DNA from: an uncultured Bacteroides sp.
GTDB taxonomy: Bacteria; Bacteroidota; Bacteroidia; Bacteroidales; Bacteroidaceae
Direction of reading: 5' to 3'
Assembly: GCA_900544075.1 (NCBI GenBank)
Contig: UQTJ01000033.1
Span: 1 to 32,682, forward strand
DNA: 32,682 nt
This document shows positions 23,911 to 31,665 of this stretch, piece after piece. Under the pieces are notes generated by a model that did no database searches, was not told where the DNA came from, and saw nothing but the letters and a program-made list of their open reading frames with translations. The position numbers were made by a program, and so were the translations under genes. How positions within the stretch are numbered: position 1 is the first letter of the stretch; each line of letters begins with the position of its first letter.

Positions 23911-25683
23911 TTATTTGTAGATAGGACCATAGTTCTGACAAGCTCTATAGTCTGCACCTTCCTTATCCATACCGAATGCGTTCCATGCTGCAGGACGGAA
24001 AATCTTGTCGTCGTCAACATTGTGCATACATACAGGAATACGGAGGATAGAAGCAAGTGTAATCAAATCCTGACCGATATGACCATAGCTGATTGCACCG
24101 TGATTTGCTCCCCAGTTGTTCATTACTGAATATACATCCTTGAAAGCAGGTTTGTCGCACAAGCGTGGAACGAACCATGTAGTAGGCCATGTACGGTCTG
24201 TACGTTCGTCAAGCAGCTTGTGTATTTCAGGGTCAATTTCCACTGTCCAACCTTCAGCAATCTGGAGTACAGGGCCAAGGCCTTTCACTAAGTTCAGACG
24301 GCTCATAGTGACAGGCATACCACCTTTAGAAAGGAAGTTTGAAGAGAAACCGCCGCCACGGAAGTAATCTCTGTTAGCAGGATACCATGTAGTAGCTTCA
24401 AGACATTTTTCAACTTCTGCATCTGTGATTTCCCAAGCCGGTTTCATTGTAGGATTACCTTCTGCATCTGTCTGCTGGCCTGTTCCGTCGAGTGTAGTTG
24501 CACCTGAGTTGATAAGATGTATGATACCGTTCTTAGCCAATCCTGTAAGTTCTTTTCCTGTCACACGCTTAACAGCTTCAGGGCTCCAGTATGTGCGGAC
24601 ATCAGAGAATATCTGTGCACGGTTAGTCAGCAAGTGACCGAAGAGCATAGCCACACCGTTGCAAGCATCGTTTTCAGTAGCTACCACGAATGCTTCGCGG
24701 ATACCATTCCAGTCGAAAGAAGTATTAAGCAAAGCTTCAGAATAGTCACCGTTAGGATAGAAGTCAGTCCACTGGCGCTGTCCCTGGAATCCGGCTGCAA
24801 TAGCGTTATGTCCGAGAGCCTCTTCCTTGAATCCCATTTCTTTTAGTTTAGAATTACCAATCATAAGGTCGCGCATGATGATAGTCATCTTAACGATGAA
24901 TTCCCAGTCAGCATCTTTTTCTCCACGAGTCTTTTTCTTGGCATCAACATTGAAATCCTTGCCTTCGTTCTTCTTGCAGTATTTTTCTGTCCATGCCATA
25001 GCCTTTGCAAATTCTTCTTTATCATATATGCCTTCTGTCATACGACGGATAATTTCAGTCAAGTCAACTGATTCATTACGCATACCGAGATATTCTTGGA
25101 AGAAATCAGGATTAACGATAGAACCTGCGATACCCATTGACACACTACCCATAGAGAGGTAAGACTTACCGCGCATTGTAGCTACAGCCTGTGCCGCACG
25201 TGCAAAACGAAGAATCTTTTCTGCTACATCAGCAGGGATAGTATTATCCTCAATGTCTTGTACATCATGTCCGTAAATACCGAATGCCGGCAAACCTTTC
25301 TGTGCGTGACCTGCAAGTACAGCAGCCAGATAAACAGCACCCGGTCTTTCAGTTCCGTTGAATCCCCAAACAGCCTTTGGATAGTACGGGTTCATATCCA
25401 TAGTTTCAGCGCCATAGCACCAGCAAGAAGTAACTGTAATAGTAGCACCTACACCTTCACGTTCGAATTTCTCTGCGCAAGCTGCACTTTCAGCCACACG
25501 GCCAATTGTAGAGTCAGCGATTACACATTCCACCGGACTTCCATCACCATTCTTAAGATTAGAAGAAATAAGTTCTGCCACTGCCTTGGCAAGATTCATT
25601 GTTTTTTCTTCAAGACTTTCACGAACACCACCCTGACGTCCGTCGATTGTGGGACGAATCCCGATTTTCGGATAATTTTTCAT
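23911..25683 (-). CDS. fucI: L-fucose isomerase
   Basis: The 590-residue protein equals the E. coli FucI length (591). It opens with YPKIGIRPTIDGRQGGVRESLE, has WGFNGTERPGAVYLAAVLAGHAQ and TENDACNGVAMLFGHLLTNRAQIFSDVRTYWSP, and ends in VDDDKIFRPAAWNAFGMDKEG. It is a Mn2+-dependent ketol isomerase that converts L-fucose to L-fuculose in the cytoplasm, and often accepts D-arabinose. It is the first enzyme gene of the operon, 144 bp downstream of fucR, with a candidate operator in that spacer. The nucleotide sequence shows no sign of transfer. Confidence 0.95.
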   Translation of the reverse strand: MKNYPKIGIRPTIDGRQGGVRESLEEKTMNLAKAVAELISSNLKNGDGSPVECVIADSTIGRVAESAACAEKFEREGVGATITVTSCWCYGAETMDMNPYYPKAVWGFNGTERPGAVYLAAVLAGHAQKGLPAFGIYGHDVQDIEDNTIPADVAEKILRFARAAQAVATMRGKSYLSMGSVSMGIAGSIVNPDFFQEYLGMRNESVDLTEIIRRMTEGIYDKEEFAKAMAWTEKYCKKNEGKDFNVDAKKKTRGEKDADWEFIVKMTIIMRDLMIGNSKLKEMGFKEEALGHNAIAAGFQGQRQWTDFYPNGDYSEALLNTSFDWNGIREAFVVATENDACNGVAMLFGHLLTNRAQIFSDVRTYWSPEAVKRVTGKELTGLAKNGIIHLINSGATTLDGTGQQTDAEGNPTMKPAWEITDAEVEKCLEATTWYPANRDYFRGGGFSSNFLSKGGMPVTMSRLNLVKGLGPVLQIAEGWTVEIDPEIHKLLDERTDRTWPTTWFVPRLCDKPAFKDVYSVMNNWGANHGAISYGHIGQDLITLASILRIPVCMHNVDDDKIFRPAAWNAFGMDKEGADYRACQNYGPIYK

Positions 25684-25748
25684 TGTTACAATAGTTTTTA
25701 AAGTTTATACTCAAAATATCTTTAGTTATACTATTTTTCATTACAACC

Positions 25749-25788
25749 ATGCCGAACTATGCTGAACCGTGCTGAAAACAAACAGCAC
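25749..25788. promoter_or_regulatory. Candidate FucR operator upstream of fucI
   Basis: Three 10-bp units run without gaps: ATGCCGAACT (25749-25758), ATGCTGAACC (25759-25768) and GTGCTGAAAA (25769-25778). GTGCTG (25769-25774) also has an inverted copy, CAGCAC (25783-25788). An 18-bp core here matches 15 of 18 bases of a core upstream of fucR. Binding by FucR is inference. Confidence 0.5.
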
Positions 25789-25827
25789 AAGAAGAACAAC
25801 TGTCAGTTATGTTTGTCATATTTAATG

Positions 25828-26814
25828 TTATACTGAATTACGAAGATGAACCTCAGTAGGAAGATACTCACGAACCGTTTCTCCACTAAGAATAAACTTT
25901 GCTGCCTTTTTCCCCATATCATCCCAGTTTATACTCAGTGCCGTGATTCCGTCGTCTATTACCTCATATGCTGGAGTATCATTATATGCTATCAGGCCGA
26001 AATCCTGTCCGCACTTCATTCCCTTCTCCCTGCTTCTCTTTATTATATTTACAACATCTGTCTGCCTGATTACAATATACACAGTTCCGGATTCTATGTC
26101 GTCGATATCTTCCATACCGGACACCTCAGAAATAAAATCATTGTCGTGGCAATACTGGCGGAAACTTTCTACCGATATCTGCGGATGCTTTGAACTGACC
26201 GGCAGATGAAACACTATTTTACGGTACTTTTTCAGTCTTTCCGTCAATCGTGACAATGCACCGTAAAAGGCATCATCGAAGTTCTGGCAGATATAAGAAT
26301 AGTTTTCTTTTTCGAATTTGCCAAAATCCAGCAACAACAGACGCGAAGGAGCTATCTTATCGAATAACGGCGAAAATTTCTCATTGTCAAAATTCATTAC
26401 TACATAGTAATTATAACGTCCTATGGCTTCATGCAATACAGTATTGAAAATATGTTCATTGTACTGATGGAACCACAAATCAACTTTGTACGATGTTGAA
26501 AGTTTTCTTACGAAGCTATTATAAAGCGTATTCTTGAAAGGAGAATATTCGTCAAGAAGAAGAAATATCTTTTCCTGACGGTTGGTAACATAATAACCTT
26601 TGCCCGGAGTAGAATCAATCAGCTTTCTCTCACGCAAATCGGAGAATGCCTTGAAAACAGTATCACGCGAAACGTTGTAAGCCCTGCTCAGATAGTTAAT
26701 GGAAGGCAGGCTGCTGTCTGTCTTATACTTACCCATCATGATATCCTGTTCGATGATATCTGACAGTTGTTTTACCTTCGTGGACTGTTGTCCGAAACTA
26801 ACTTTTTTATCCAT
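25828..26814 (-). CDS. fucR: GntR-family transcriptional repressor of the fucose operon
   Basis: From the ATG at 26814 the product is 328 residues, beginning MDKKVSFGQQSTKVKQLSDI. A winged helix-turn-helix of GntR type covers about residues 10-77 (LPSINYLSRAYNVSRDTVFKAF, then a PGKGYYV wing). The rest, about 85-328, resembles a LacI/periplasmic-binding-type sugar domain (FLLLDEYSPF, YYVVMNFDN, IVFHLPVSSKHPQ, YIVIRQTD, FGLIAYNDTPAYEVI). Known: in Bacteroides thetaiotaomicron, FucR represses the fuc operon and L-fucose relieves repression. A longer reading frame of 59 extra codons is rejected because it runs through the promoter and a hairpin. fucI follows 144 bp downstream. Confidence 0.9.
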   Translation of the reverse strand: MDKKVSFGQQSTKVKQLSDIIEQDIMMGKYKTDSSLPSINYLSRAYNVSRDTVFKAFSDLRERKLIDSTPGKGYYVTNRQEKIFLLLDEYSPFKNTLYNSFVRKLSTSYKVDLWFHQYNEHIFNTVLHEAIGRYNYYVVMNFDNEKFSPLFDKIAPSRLLLLDFGKFEKENYSYICQNFDDAFYGALSRLTERLKKYRKIVFHLPVSSKHPQISVESFRQYCHDNDFISEVSGMEDIDDIESGTVYIVIRQTDVVNIIKRSREKGMKCGQDFGLIAYNDTPAYEVIDDGITALSINWDDMGKKAAKFILSGETVREYLPTEVHLRNSV

Positions 26815-26821
26815 ATTCAAA

Positions 26822-26851
26822 GCGTCCAACTGTGCTGAACTGTTCTGATGC
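26822..26851. promoter_or_regulatory. Candidate FucR operator at the fucR start site
   Basis: There are three 10-bp units: GCGTCCAACT (26822-26831), GTGCTGAACT (26832-26841) and GTTCTGATGC (26842-26851). They overlap the predicted start of transcription, just after the -7 element, where a repressor would block. The central unit matches the fucI copy at 8 of 10 bases, which points to autoregulation. Confidence 0.45.
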
Positions 26852-26881
26852 AAAGGAATGAATTTATTTTTGTTCGGCAAA
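26850..26881 (-). promoter_or_regulatory. fucR promoter
   Basis: On the - strand TTTG (26878-26881), 19 nt, TTCCTTTGC (26850-26858) matches the consensus with one -7 base changed. It lies 36 nt before the chosen fucR ATG and inside the rejected longer frame, supporting the shorter start. Confidence 0.6.
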
Positions 26882-26930
26882 AAGATATCAGTATGTTTAA
26901 AAGCAGTTTTTACAAAGATTTTTTGCCAAT

Positions 26931-26994
26931 AAAAAATGCCTCGTCGTTTAAACCAAAACGACGAAGCGTTTAAGGTCAAACGACGAAGCATTTT
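26931..26994 (-). terminator. Terminator of the nagA pair, with an internal third repeat arm
   Basis: AAAATGCcTCGTCGTTT (26933-26949) pairs with AAACGACGAAGCATTTT (26978-26994), 17 bp with one mismatch, and on the - strand the stem is followed by a six-T run. The loop holds another copy of AAACGACGAAGC (26956-26967). The left arm can therefore pair with either copy, giving a short hairpin with a 6-nt loop or the long one. It lies 50 bp after the nagA stop. Confidence 0.7.
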
Positions 26995-27010
26995 AATTAT
27001 GGCAATTTTG

Positions 27011-27038
27011 CGGGCGAAAACCGTTGAGATTTCGCCTG
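27011..27038. other. Stem-loop between the nagA stop and the terminator
   Basis: CGGGCGAAA (27011-27019) pairs with TTTCGCCTG (27030-27038), 9 bp with one G-U pair, around a 10-nt loop. On the - strand no T-run follows, so it is not itself a terminator. It could protect the nagA 3' end. Confidence 0.5.
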
Positions 27039-27043
27039 TATTT

Positions 27044-28207
27044 TTAATGTATCAATGTGTTTGTTCCTTCGACTATCTCACCGTATGAGAACACACATCT
27101 TACGTTTACATCTTTGTCGAGAATTACGATATCAGCATCCTTTCCTCTCTGCAATGTTCCCTTGCAGTTATCAATGCCAATAATCTTTGCAGGTGTCTCT
27201 GAAGCCATTCTGACAGCGTCTTCAAGAGGAATACCGGCTTTCTTGACCATAGTCCAAACAAGTTTGTCCATAGTGGCAAGACTTCCTGCCAACGAAGAAT
27301 GATCCGCCAACTTGCAGACTTCATTTTCTATCACATAGCGCGGATCGTCCACTTCACCGTCGAATGCGGCATATTTTAAAGCATCTGTCACAAGGCATGT
27401 CTGCTCTACTCCCTTCAACTTATAGACAAGCTTAAGGATTGTGGCAGGAAGATGTCTTCCGTCGGCTATAACCTCTACAGACATTCCGTCAGTAAGATAA
27501 ACGCTCTCTACAGTTCCTTCATACTTGTACTCTCTGCGTTTATGGAATCCCGGCATTGCATTATAGAAATGGGCTGCATGAGTAAAGCCTGAAGCAAAAG
27601 CTTTCTTTATATCCTCATATTCTGCCTCGGTATGAGTGACAGCTACCAATACACCTTTTGAAGATACATATTTTCCGAAATCATAACCTCCTGCCACTTC
27701 AGGACTTATATCCCAGCGTCGGATACATGAGGTAGAATCCAGCAAAGATGCATATTCTTCTTTCTGTGGTTCACAAAGAAACTCTCCCCACTGGGCACCG
27801 GCCATTTTAGGATTCAGATACGGACCTTCGATATGTAACCCCTGAATTACTTTATTACCATGCATCATAGCCTCGCAAGTTTCAATTGCCTTGCGGATAT
27901 TGTCGAAAGTAGTGGAAGTAAGAGTCGGGAACACCGATGTTGCTCCATGGAGCAAGTGAGCCTTGGTCGCAGTTTCAAAAGCTTCCGGAGTGGCATCCGT
28001 ATAGTCAGCTCCGCCGCCACCGTGAATATGCATTCCGACGAATCCCGGCACGATGTTCATACCTTTCACATCAATGACCTTAGCACCTATCACAGCCAAA
28101 TCACTGTTTGTCACTTCCAAAATCTTACCGTTACTAATAAGTACGGAACCATCTTTAATCCATCCTTGCGGTGCAAGAATATTTCCGTTTATCAACTGGG
28201 TCAACAT
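27044..28207 (-). CDS. nagA: N-acetylglucosamine-6-phosphate deacetylase
   Basis: The 387-residue amidohydrolase removes acetate from GlcNAc-6-P to give glucosamine-6-P. It has the HxH metal site in FVGMHIHGGGG (H60, H62), the metal Glu in GLHIEGPYLNPKMAGA (E127), His ligands in VTHTEAEYED and FTHAAHFYNAM, TDAL (catalytic Asp) and LAGSLATMD. Compared with the family motif PGFIDxHxHG, the residue before the first His region is Gly instead of Asp. It is the second gene of a pair with an upstream paralogue, 21 bp apart, and about 60 percent identical by eye. Its active-site blocks are closer to the standard NagA than those of the paralogue. Confidence 0.88.
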   Translation of the reverse strand: MLTQLINGNILAPQGWIKDGSVLISNGKILEVTNSDLAVIGAKVIDVKGMNIVPGFVGMHIHGGGGADYTDATPEAFETATKAHLLHGATSVFPTLTSTTFDNIRKAIETCEAMMHGNKVIQGLHIEGPYLNPKMAGAQWGEFLCEPQKEEYASLLDSTSCIRRWDISPEVAGGYDFGKYVSSKGVLVAVTHTEAEYEDIKKAFASGFTHAAHFYNAMPGFHKRREYKYEGTVESVYLTDGMSVEVIADGRHLPATILKLVYKLKGVEQTCLVTDALKYAAFDGEVDDPRYVIENEVCKLADHSSLAGSLATMDKLVWTMVKKAGIPLEDAVRMASETPAKIIGIDNCKGTLQRGKDADIVILDKDVNVRCVFSYGEIVEGTNTLIH

Positions 28208-28228
28208 AATATCTTGATTTTATCGTTA

Positions 28229-29395
28229 TCAGAATAAATTATTAGTTCCTTCTACCATTTCTCCCATTGCCCATACGGCACGTACGTTAAGGTCGCGGTC
28301 AAGAGCAATGATATCGGCATCCTTTCCTCTTTCGAGAGTTCCCTTTCTGTCAAGCACACCCATAATTCTGGCCGGTGTTTCTGAAACCATTCTTATAGTG
28401 TCCTCAAGTGGTATCTCAGCTTTCTGAACCATAGTTCTGATAAGTCTGTCCATGGTAGCTATACTTCCGGCAAGTGCAGAACGGTCGGCCAACTTACAAA
28501 CTCCGTCTTCAATTATTACTCGAGGATCGAAAGCTTCCTGGCTGTCGCTTGCCGCACAAGCCAACGCGTCTGTAATCAATGCAGTTCTTTCAACACCCTT
28601 GATTTTGTGTACAAGGCGCAAAATTGTAGGAGGAACATGAATACCATCGGCCACTACCTCTACAGTCATATCATCAATAAGGTATATACTTTCTACTGTT
28701 CCTTCGTATTTGTATTCCCTGCGCTTGTGGAATCCCGGCATTGCGTTATAGAAATGGGTGGCATGTGTATATCCGGCCTCATATCCTGTTAGAATATCCT
28801 CATACTCAGCCTGTGTATGGCCTACAGAGGCAAGAATACCCTTGGAAGTTATGTATTTGGCAAACTGCATTGCTCCAGGCAATTCCGGAGCGGCATCCCA
28901 ACGCTTGATACAGTTAGTCTCTTCGAGCAACGGGATATATTCTTCCGGGTCAGGATTCTTGATATTTTCAGGCATCTGTCCGCCGGCCATCTTCATATTG
29001 AAATAATGTCCTTCAAGATGAAGTCCGAGAACGGGACTGTTTTTCTCCTGCATCAATTTTTCCGTTGTTGCAGCAGCCGCACGTATCATAGGAATGGTAG
29101 AAGACGACAGAGTAGGGAAAATACTTGTCGTACCATGCTGCATGTGAGCCTTGATTGCAGCACGGAAAGCATCTTCAGAGCCTTCCATAAAGTCTCGGCC
29201 ACCACCACCGTGAACATGAATTTCCACTCCGCCCGGTACGATATACATACCCTTGGCATCAATAAGTTTCGCACCAACTATGGCAAGGTCACAATTCGTT
29301 ACTTCAAGTATTTTATTATCACGAATTATTACAGAACCGTCCTTAAGCCAACCTTGTGGCGTTAAAATACGGGCATTAATTATTTGGGTTAACAT
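28229..29395 (-). CDS. NagA-family deacetylase, diverged tandem paralogue
   Basis: The 388-residue protein is co-linear with the downstream nagA over its full length. The metal residues are kept: H60 and H62 in GVEIHVHGGGG, E128 in GLHLEGHYFN, the SVGHTQAEYED and YTHATHFYNAM His ligands, TDAL and LAGSIATMD. Differences from the usual motifs are PGG-VE in place of PGF-ID, and EGH (H130) in place of the very conserved EGP. These surround the active site and may change substrate preference, for example to another N-acetyl-amino-sugar phosphate. It is first in the pair behind its own promoter, and the paralogue follows 21 bp downstream. Loss of function is not indicated. Confidence 0.85.
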   Translation of the reverse strand: MLTQIINARILTPQGWLKDGSVIIRDNKILEVTNCDLAIVGAKLIDAKGMYIVPGGVEIHVHGGGGRDFMEGSEDAFRAAIKAHMQHGTTSIFPTLSSSTIPMIRAAAATTEKLMQEKNSPVLGLHLEGHYFNMKMAGGQMPENIKNPDPEEYIPLLEETNCIKRWDAAPELPGAMQFAKYITSKGILASVGHTQAEYEDILTGYEAGYTHATHFYNAMPGFHKRREYKYEGTVESIYLIDDMTVEVVADGIHVPPTILRLVHKIKGVERTALITDALACAASDSQEAFDPRVIIEDGVCKLADRSALAGSIATMDRLIRTMVQKAEIPLEDTIRMVSETPARIMGVLDRKGTLERGKDADIIALDRDLNVRAVWAMGEMVEGTNNLF

Positions 29396-29437
29396 AATAT
29401 ATAGTGATTTATTTCTTATTTATTTTCTTATATGCCG

Positions 29438-29445
29438 CAAATTTA
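29438..29445 (-). promoter_or_regulatory. -7 element of the nagA pair
   Basis: On the - strand TAAATTTG, followed by C, is an exact match to TAnnTTTGC, 42 nt before the ATG. No TTTG is visible 19 nt upstream. It is divergent from the DUF177 promoter about 200 bp away; the A+T-rich spacer between holds nothing else I can name. Confidence 0.55.
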
Positions 29446-29643
29446 ATCAATATTTATTATATCATCACATCTTTCATGCATCTTTTTTATTATATATTAT
29501 ACCTATCGCAGTCATATTTAATATTTATGTAACATTACGCAACCATTATTGCCAACTGCATATTTCAATACGAAAAGAAACGGTAAAATGATTTTTTATC
29601 AAAATAAAAATGTGAATTATTAGAATTAATGAATTATTATTTG

Positions 29644-29651
29644 TAACTTTG
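29644..29651 (+). promoter_or_regulatory. -7 element of the DUF177-rpmF unit
   Basis: TAACTTTG matches TAnnTTTG and lies 26 nt before the predicted TTG start of the DUF177 gene. No clear -33 element is seen. Confidence 0.5.
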
Positions 29652-29677
29652 TCGCCCGATTTATATGGTGTTGAAAC

Positions 29678-30271
29678 TTGGAAAGAATAGAATTATACGA
29701 TATTGATTTAAAGAACTTGAGAGAATCATCCGCTATATTTAATTATAATGTAGATGACGAGTTTTTTAAACTGATAGAAGCTTCCGGATTTGAGAAAGGC
29801 AAGCTGAGTGTTTCTGTGGAAGTAAAAAAAGGCATAGGAGCATACAGTCTGAACTTTCATATAGAGGGAGTTGTTACAGGTATATGCGACAGATGTCTTG
29901 ACGAAGTGGAAGTAGACATTGACACAGACAACACACTAAAAGTAAAATTGGGTAAGGAGTTCTCCGACGAGGATGAAATTCTGATAATACCTGAAGACGA
30001 AGGCATAATAAATATTGCCTGGTACATATACGAATTTGCATATCTTAGTCTTCCTTGTAGAATTGTGCACGAAGAAGGTGAGTGTAACGAACAAATGCAA
30101 GAAAAACTTAACGATTTGATAAGGTATGACAGCAACGAAGTGGCAGAAGACGCTTACGATGATGAAGAAGATGATGACGAAGAAGGAACAGAAACTGATG
30201 CAGATGACACAGAAGTAAAGGCGACAGACCCTCGTTGGGATGCATTAAAGAAAATATTAAATAATAATTAA
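29678..30271 (+). CDS. DUF177 / YceD family protein
   Basis: The 197-residue protein has the YceD zinc-type signature VVTGICDRCLDEVEVDID (C70 and C73). It continues with KVKLGKEFSDEDEILIIPEDEG, a helical segment to about 150, and a very acidic linker (about 152-175, many Asp/Glu), then TDPRWDALKKIL, the usual DUF177 ending. YceD is tied to 23S rRNA processing in bacteria and is almost always found next to rpmF. The start is TTG at 29678: in frame there is a TGA at 29672 and no earlier ATG. An ATG at 29665 is in another frame. rpmF follows 16 bp downstream. Confidence 0.88.
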   Translation: MERIELYDIDLKNLRESSAIFNYNVDDEFFKLIEASGFEKGKLSVSVEVKKGIGAYSLNFHIEGVVTGICDRCLDEVEVDIDTDNTLKVKLGKEFSDEDEILIIPEDEGIINIAWYIYEFAYLSLPCRIVHEEGECNEQMQEKLNDLIRYDSNEVAEDAYDDEEDDDEEGTETDADDTEVKATDPRWDALKKILNNN

Positions 30272-30287
30272 ATAAAGTTTTAGTAAA

Positions 30288-30473
30288 ATGGCACATCCTA
30301 AAAGAAGACAATCAAAAACGAGAACTGCTAAGAGAAGAACTCATGATAAAGCAGTTGCTCCTACTTTAGCAATTTGCCCAAACTGCGGTGAATGGCATGT
30401 GTATCACACAGTATGTGGAGCTTGTGGTTACTACAGAGGTAAATTAGCAATCGAAAAAGAAGCTGCTCTTTAA
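30288..30473 (+). CDS. rpmF: 50S ribosomal protein L32
   Basis: The 61-residue protein has the L32 opening MAHPKRRQSKTRTAKRRTHD and a zinc ribbon with four cysteines at C30, C33, C43 and C46 (CPNC and CGAC), the zinc-binding form. It is a large-subunit protein. It lies 16 bp after DUF177, and the order yceD-rpmF-fabH is shared across bacteria, linking ribosome and fatty acid synthesis. A strong terminator follows. Confidence 0.97.
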   Translation: MAHPKRRQSKTRTAKRRTHDKAVAPTLAICPNCGEWHVYHTVCGACGYYRGKLAIEKEAAL

Positions 30474-30512
30474 TTCGGGCAGTGCTTTGTCATGAACAGA
30501 TTATGTTCTTGA

Positions 30513-30554
30513 AAAAATAAAGCCGGAGGGCTTCGGCTCTTCGGCTTTATTTTT
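30513..30554 (+). terminator. Terminator after rpmF
   Basis: A 13-bp outer stem (AAAAATAAAGCCG with CGGCTTTATTTTT) has an inner GAG/CTC pair around a GGCTTCGG loop and ends in a T-run. fabH begins 26 bp later, so fabH needs read-through or a promoter I do not clearly see. Confidence 0.88.
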
Positions 30555-30579
30555 AGGATTCAAACTAAAATTTGAAACA

Positions 30580-31581
30580 ATGGAAAAGATTAATGCGGTA
30601 ATTACAGGGGTTGGGGGATATGTACCTGACTATGTTCTTACAAACGAAGAATTGTCAAGAATGGTCGACACTAACGACGAATGGATAATGACCCGTATCG
30701 GAGTGAAGGAAAGACGTATTCTTAACGAAGAAGGTTTGGGAACTTCATATATGGCACGTAAAGCTGCCAAACAGCTGATGCAGAAAACGAATTCTGACCC
30801 GGATTCGATAGACTGCGTTATAGTAGCAACAACTACTCCTGACTACCATTTCCCTTCTACAGCATCAATCCTATGCGACAAGTTGGGACTTAAGAATGCT
30901 TATGCATTCGACTTGCAGGCTGCCTGCAGCGGTTTCCTGTATGCAATGGAAACAGCAGCAAGCATGATACAGTCAGGAAGACATAAAAAAATTATCATAG
31001 TAGGTGCAGACAAGATGTCGTCAATGGTCAACTATTCCGACCGCGCCACTTGTCCTATCTTCGGTGACGGTGCAGCTGCATGTATGGTAGAGGCTACTAC
31101 TGAAGACTATGGTATAATGGATTCGATATTGCGTACAGACGGTAAAGGACTTCCTTTCCTTCATATGAAAGCCGGTGGTTCTGTGTGCCCTCCTTCTTAT
31201 TTTACGATAGACAACAAAATGCACTATCTGTATCAGGAAGGTAGAACTGTCTTCAAATATGCAGTATCAAATATGTCTGATGTAACAGAACAGATAGCCA
31301 TAAGAAACGGTCTTAACAAAGACAATATCGACTGGATTGTTCCTCATCAGGCTAACCTGAGAATTATTGACGCTGTAGCTTCAAGACTAAGTGTACCTAT
31401 AGAGAAAGTTATGCTCAACATTCAGCATTTCGGTAATACAAGTGCAGGAACATTGCCTTTGTGCTTGTGGGATTACGAAAAGAAGCTGAAAAAAGGAGAC
31501 AACATAATCTTCACTGCATTTGGTGCCGGATTTACCTGGGGAGCAGCTTATGTCAAGTGGGGTTATGACGGAAATAAGTAA
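30580..31581 (+). CDS. fabH: 3-oxoacyl-ACP synthase III (FabH)
   Basis: The 333-residue condensing enzyme has the complete triad: C116 in DLQAACSGFLYA, H256 in VPHQANLRIID and N286 in FGNTSAGTLPL. It also has the N-terminal ITGVGGYVPDYVLTNEEL and TNDEWIMTRIGVKERRI blocks. It starts fatty acid synthesis by joining acetyl-CoA to malonyl-ACP; in Bacteroidetes FabH often prefers branched primers, but sequence alone does not show this. The gene order rpmF-fabH-era is typical of Bacteroides. A terminator lies between it and era. Confidence 0.95.
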   Translation: MEKINAVITGVGGYVPDYVLTNEELSRMVDTNDEWIMTRIGVKERRILNEEGLGTSYMARKAAKQLMQKTNSDPDSIDCVIVATTTPDYHFPSTASILCDKLGLKNAYAFDLQAACSGFLYAMETAASMIQSGRHKKIIIVGADKMSSMVNYSDRATCPIFGDGAAACMVEATTEDYGIMDSILRTDGKGLPFLHMKAGGSVCPPSYFTIDNKMHYLYQEGRTVFKYAVSNMSDVTEQIAIRNGLNKDNIDWIVPHQANLRIIDAVASRLSVPIEKVMLNIQHFGNTSAGTLPLCLWDYEKKLKKGDNIIFTAFGAGFTWGAAYVKWGYDGNK

Positions 31582-31607
31582 TATTTGAGAATCAATAAAA
31601 CAAATAT

Positions 31608-31643
31608 ACAAAAAACGCATCCCTGACAGATGCGTTTTTTTGT
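31608..31643 (+). terminator. Terminator after fabH
   Basis: ACGCATC pairs with GATGCGT around a CCTGACA loop, extended by an A-run and a seven-T run (31635-31641). It lies 22 bp before the era start; a longer in-frame start at 31630 falls inside this stem. Confidence 0.88.
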
Positions 31644-31665
31644 ATGCATTACGAAAATTTATATT

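Noticed and set aside
26815..26991. 59-codon N-terminal extension of FucR
   Set aside because: It reads through the fucR promoter, the repeats and the nagA terminator hairpin; the family starts at MDKK (26814).
31630..31665. 12-codon extension of Era
   Set aside because: Its ATG lies in the 3' arm of the fabH terminator; the normal Era start is 31666.
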